A DNA stretch of 14,783 bases from an uncultured Campylobacter sp. (GTDB taxonomy: Bacteria > Campylobacterota > Campylobacteria > Campylobacterales > Campylobacteraceae). The stretch spans positions 1 to 14,783 of the forward strand of contig NZ_CALIBB010000088.1 of NCBI RefSeq assembly GCF_938045595.1, read 5' to 3'. Positions 12,261 to 14,783 of this stretch are shown here, piece after piece. The translations under genes and the position numbers were made by a program. Under the pieces are notes generated by a model. It had not been told where the DNA came from, ran no database searches, and saw only the letters and a list, made by a program, of their open reading frames with translations. Positions within the stretch are counted from its first letter, which is position 1, and every line of letters begins with the position of its first letter.

Positions 12261-13607
12261 ATGGAAAATACAAATCAAAATTCCGCTCAGACCGCCGTTT
12301 CAAATTCTAATCAAAACGGCAGAAAAACTTACGCTAAAACGCACGTTCCCGTCGAGGGCTACCAGATCGAGGAGCTCCGCTCGATGGATCTTGAAAATCT
12401 CATCGCCATAGCAGACGAGCTAGGCGTCGAAAACCCGCGCGAATTCCGCCGCCAAGCGCTCGTTTTTGAAATTTTACGTATGCAGACGAAGCAGGGCGGC
12501 TTCATACTTTTTACGGGGATTTTGGAGGTTACCGCCGAGGGTTACGGCTTTTTGCGCGGCATAGATTCAAATTTAAGCGACAGCGCCAATGATGCCTACG
12601 TGAGCCTAAGCCAGATCCGCAAATTCGCCCTGCGCGTCGGCGACATCGTCACGGGCCAGGTGCGCGAGCCGAAGGATCAGGAGAAGTACTATGCGCTTTT
12701 AAAGATCGAGGCGATCAATTACAAATCGATTCAAGAGGCTAGAGAGCGCCCGTTATTTGACAATCTCACGCCGCTTTTTCCGACAGAAAAGCTCAAGCTC
12801 GAATACGATCCAATGCGCCTTACCGGTCGCGTGCTTGATCTTTTCACCCCGATCGGAAAGGGGCAGCGCGGACTAATCACGGCGCCTCCGCGTAGCGGTA
12901 AAACGGAGCTTATGAAGGAGCTTGCCAACGGCATTACGCGCAACCACCCCGAGGTCGAGCTTTTGGTGCTGCTAGTCGACGAGCGTCCCGAGGAGGTGAC
13001 CGATATGGAGCGTAGCGTACGCGGGGAGGTGTTTAGCTCAACCTTCGATCAGCCTGCATTTAACCACGTCCGCGTCGCCGAGCTCGTCATCGAAAAAGCA
13101 AAACGCGCCGTCGAAAACGGCAAGGACGTCGTCATCCTGCTCGATAGCATCACCCGCCTTGCGCGCGCTTACAACACCGTCACGCCTAGCAGCGGCAAAG
13201 TCCTAAGCGGCGGCGTGGACGCAAACGCCCTGCACAAGCCGAAGCGCTTCTTCGGTGCGGCGCGAAATATCGAAAACGGCGGCTCGCTTACCATCGTCGC
13301 TACCGCGCTCATCGAGACCGGCTCGCGAATGGACGACGTGATCTTCGAGGAGTTCAAAGGCACGGGCAACAGCGAGATCATCCTCGATCGCAATATCTCG
13401 GATCGCAGAATTTACCCCGCGATCAACATTACCAAATCGGGCACGCGCAAAGAGGAGCTTTTGCAAGGTAGCGAAAATCTACAAAAGATCTGGGCGCTGC
13501 GCTCGGCGATCTCGACGATGGACGACGTCGAGGCGCTGAAATTTTTATACGCCAAGATGCTAAAAACCAAAGACAACACCGAGCTGCTATCTATAATGAA
13601 CGGCTAA
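12261..13607 (+). CDS. rho: Transcription termination factor Rho
   Basis: Rho is the hexameric RNA-dependent ATPase that ends transcription of untranslated RNA. The 448 residues include an Asn/Gln/Ser-rich N-terminal tail (1-20), an N-terminal helical domain (about 36-75) and a cold-shock-like RNA-binding domain (about 84-155, GYGFLRGIDSNLSDSANDAY). The ATPase shows Walker A APPRSGKT (208-215), LVDERPEEVTDMERSV (238-253), Walker B VVILLDS with Asp295, the Q-loop SSGKVLSGGVDANAL (310-324) and the R-loop KGTGNSE (366-372). Walker A has RS where E. coli has KA. The ribosome binding site AGAGGA is 6 bases before the ATG. It is the last gene of the closely spaced plus-strand run. Confidence 0.97.
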   Translation: MENTNQNSAQTAVSNSNQNGRKTYAKTHVPVEGYQIEELRSMDLENLIAIADELGVENPREFRRQALVFEILRMQTKQGGFILFTGILEVTAEGYGFLRGIDSNLSDSANDAYVSLSQIRKFALRVGDIVTGQVREPKDQEKYYALLKIEAINYKSIQEARERPLFDNLTPLFPTEKLKLEYDPMRLTGRVLDLFTPIGKGQRGLITAPPRSGKTELMKELANGITRNHPEVELLVLLVDERPEEVTDMERSVRGEVFSSTFDQPAFNHVRVAELVIEKAKRAVENGKDVVILLDSITRLARAYNTVTPSSGKVLSGGVDANALHKPKRFFGAARNIENGGSLTIVATALIETGSRMDDVIFEEFKGTGNSEIILDRNISDRRIYPAINITKSGTRKEELLQGSENLQKIWALRSAISTMDDVEALKFLYAKMLKTKDNTELLSIMNG

Positions 13608-13731
13608 ATTTTATTAAATTGATTCGTTATGAAATTTAATGCTTTATTATTCTTGCGTTAGGTTTTATGTAAACGACTTAGATTTTGATAAGAGATAGTC
13701 AAGGATTTTGGTTGTGGAGGAGGAATAGGTC

Positions 13732-13769
13732 AGCTCATTTTTTTGAGTACAACATACTCTCTATGAGCT
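13732..13769 (+). promoter_or_regulatory. Imperfect hairpin in the rho-acyltransferase spacer
   Basis: A 7-base outer stem AGCTCAT/ATGAGCT (13732-13738, 13763-13769) encloses a T6 bulge and a 5-base inner hairpin GAGTA-CAACA-TACTC (13745-13759). No U-tract follows, so it is a poor intrinsic terminator. It lies about 40 bases before the acyltransferase ATG and could be part of its leader or a boundary structure. A possible -10 TATAAA follows at 13776-13781. Confidence 0.35.
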
Positions 13770-13808
13770 TAAATCTATAAAAATTAAACAATATAAGTGA
13801 GTAATTCT

Positions 13809-14732
13809 ATGAGTAATGATTTACAGCATCCAAAGTATAGACCAGATATAGACGGTTTAAGAGGAATAGCCATTTTATCTGTTGTGGCTTTTCATGCTTT
13901 TCCAAATAAAATAAGTGGCGGTTTTATAGGTGTAGATATATTTTTTGTAATATCTGGATTTTTAATTTCTACGATTATTTTTAATAATTTAGAAAAAGGA
14001 ACATTTAGTTTCTATGAATTTTATGCTAGACGTATTAAAAGAATTTATCCGGCACTTTTCGTCGTATTATTCGCATGTCTTATTTTCGGATGGTTTGCTT
14101 TATTGCCGGAGGAGTATAAGCAGCTTGGTAAGCATACGGCCGGCGGAGCAGGGTTTATTGCAAATTTCATATTATGGAGCGAAGCCGGATATTTCGATAA
14201 CTCTGCTGAAACTAAACCGCTACTACACCTATGGAGCCTTGGCATAGAAGAACAATTCTATATAATTTGGCCTTTTTTATTATGGTTTTTATGGAAGAAA
14301 AAATTTAATTTGCTAACTATATCGGTTATTATTCTGTTAATTTCTTTTATTTTAAATCTAAAAAGTATAAAACAAGATTTAGTAGCTACATTTTATTCGC
14401 CGCAGACGCGTTTCTGGGAACTTTTGTCTGGTGCTGTTTTGGCATGGTTAAATATACATAAAAATAATACTATTAAAAATTTTAAATTAAGGATAGATCA
14501 TTACTTTTCAAAAATTATATATAGAGAAGGCATTCCAAATGATGGCAGATCTTTGTCTAATGTATGTGCCTTTATAGGTATTTCCATACTTATATATGGA
14601 TTTTTGCATATATCTAAGACTATGCCATTTCCGGGTAAATGGGCAATAATACCTATTCTAGGTTCTATTTTTATTATTATCGCAGGTTCTAATGGGGGGG
14701 GCTTATATCAGCCAAAAGATATTATCAAATAA
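13809..14732 (+). CDS. Membrane O-acyltransferase (acyltransferase-3 family), out of frame at a poly-G tract
   Basis: OafA/OatA-type integral membrane enzyme that acylates cell-surface sugars (LPS/LOS O-chain, capsule or peptidoglycan). From ATG 13809, preceded by AAGTGAG, the frame gives 307 residues; an in-frame GTG lies at 13797 without a ribosome binding site. Family marks: RPDIDGLRGIAIL with Arg18 and His29 (the R-x10-H pair), GVDIFFVISGFLIS, FYARRIKRIYPAL and LWSLGIEEQFYIIWPF, with many hydrophobic spans. The frame stops at 14730-14732 after an aberrant tail GGGLYQPKDIIK that begins at the G8 tract. The conserved FPLYLWH sequence lies past the tract in another frame. The gene is visibly more A+T-rich than rho and the fab genes, suggesting transfer. 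The true gene continues beyond the window. Confidence 0.9.
   Translation: MSNDLQHPKYRPDIDGLRGIAILSVVAFHAFPNKISGGFIGVDIFFVISGFLISTIIFNNLEKGTFSFYEFYARRIKRIYPALFVVLFACLIFGWFALLPEEYKQLGKHTAGGAGFIANFILWSEAGYFDNSAETKPLLHLWSLGIEEQFYIIWPFLLWFLWKKKFNLLTISVIILLISFILNLKSIKQDLVATFYSPQTRFWELLSGAVLAWLNIHKNNTIKNFKLRIDHYFSKIIYREGIPNDGRSLSNVCAFIGISILIYGFLHISKTMPFPGKWAIIPILGSIFIIIAGSNGGGLYQPKDIIK
14694..14701 (+). repeat. G8 homopolymer tract, candidate phase-variation switch
   Basis: Eight G residues follow TCTAAT within the acyltransferase. With G8 the frame ends 10 codons later. With G7 or G10 the frame reads AAT, glycines, GCT TAT ATC and continues into the conserved family sequence. Poly-G slippage is the standard phase-variation mechanism in Campylobacter surface-structure genes. 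Confidence 0.8.
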
Positions 14733-14783
14733 AATTTTAGTTTGGTTTGGGCTTATTAGCTTTCCGTTATATTTATGGCATTG
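14701..14783 (+). CDS. Continuation of the acyltransferase in the shifted frame (partial)
   Basis: Starting at GCT (14701) the frame reads AYISQKILSNKILVWFGLIS then FPLYLWH and stays open to the window end (27 codons). The (S)(F)PLYLWH box is a hallmark of acyltransferase-3 enzymes and normally follows a short loop after the preceding membrane span, exactly where the first frame breaks. This is therefore the same gene, displaced by one base. Confidence 0.85.

Noticed and set aside
13797..13808. GTG start of the acyltransferase four codons upstream
   Set aside because: Nothing like a ribosome binding site precedes it, whereas ATG 13809 has AAGTGAG at suitable distance.

Overview
The window looks like a chromosomal segment of a Campylobacter-type epsilonproteobacterium (Campylobacterota) carrying the end of an integrated genomic island. 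Reasons: A+T-rich spacers full of 'AAATTTT' strings, the divergent murD-mraY / gpmI-fabG arrangement and the acpP-fabF-accA cluster recalled from Campylobacter, and a phase-variable poly-G tract in a surface-modification gene. Species cannot be assigned from sequence alone.

Left part (1-3919), island, all genes on the minus strand. A P4-type tyrosine integrase (2230-3474) lies next to the 3' end of tRNA-Phe (3920-3995), the usual insertion point for such elements. Transcribed away from it are an unrecognised 245-residue gene, an AlpA-like excisionase/regulator, a string of overlapping small genes of unknown function, and the start of a phage antirepressor-like gene that runs off the window. 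The island therefore continues to the left and its far end is not visible. Three things stand out. The small genes share a repeated unit. Two of them look like one gene split by a -1 frameshift at an A_AAG_GGC heptamer with an SD-like AGGAG upstream. Between int and the tRNA there are six near-identical AAAAATATTTTT-type motifs, partly as inverted pairs, which are candidate recombinase or excisionase binding sites.

Middle (3920-7211). After tRNA-Phe comes a 556-base stretch with no recognised gene, then murD and mraY on the minus strand (peptidoglycan precursor synthesis). MurD carries a low-complexity insertion of about 80 residues in its C-terminal domain. mraY begins with TTG.

Right part (7212-13607). 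A divergent promoter region feeds gpmI (glycolysis), fabG, acpP, fabF and accA (type II fatty acid synthesis) and rho (transcription termination), all on the plus strand and closely spaced. fabF uses a TTG start, and accA starts inside the fabF stop codon (TAATG).

Right end (13608-14783). After a short spacer with an imperfect hairpin comes a visibly more A+T-rich membrane acyltransferase (OafA/OatA family). It is interrupted by a G8 tract that puts it out of frame, and the conserved family sequence resumes in another frame straight after the tract. The gene is best read as phase-variable and OFF in this sequence, truncated by the window end.
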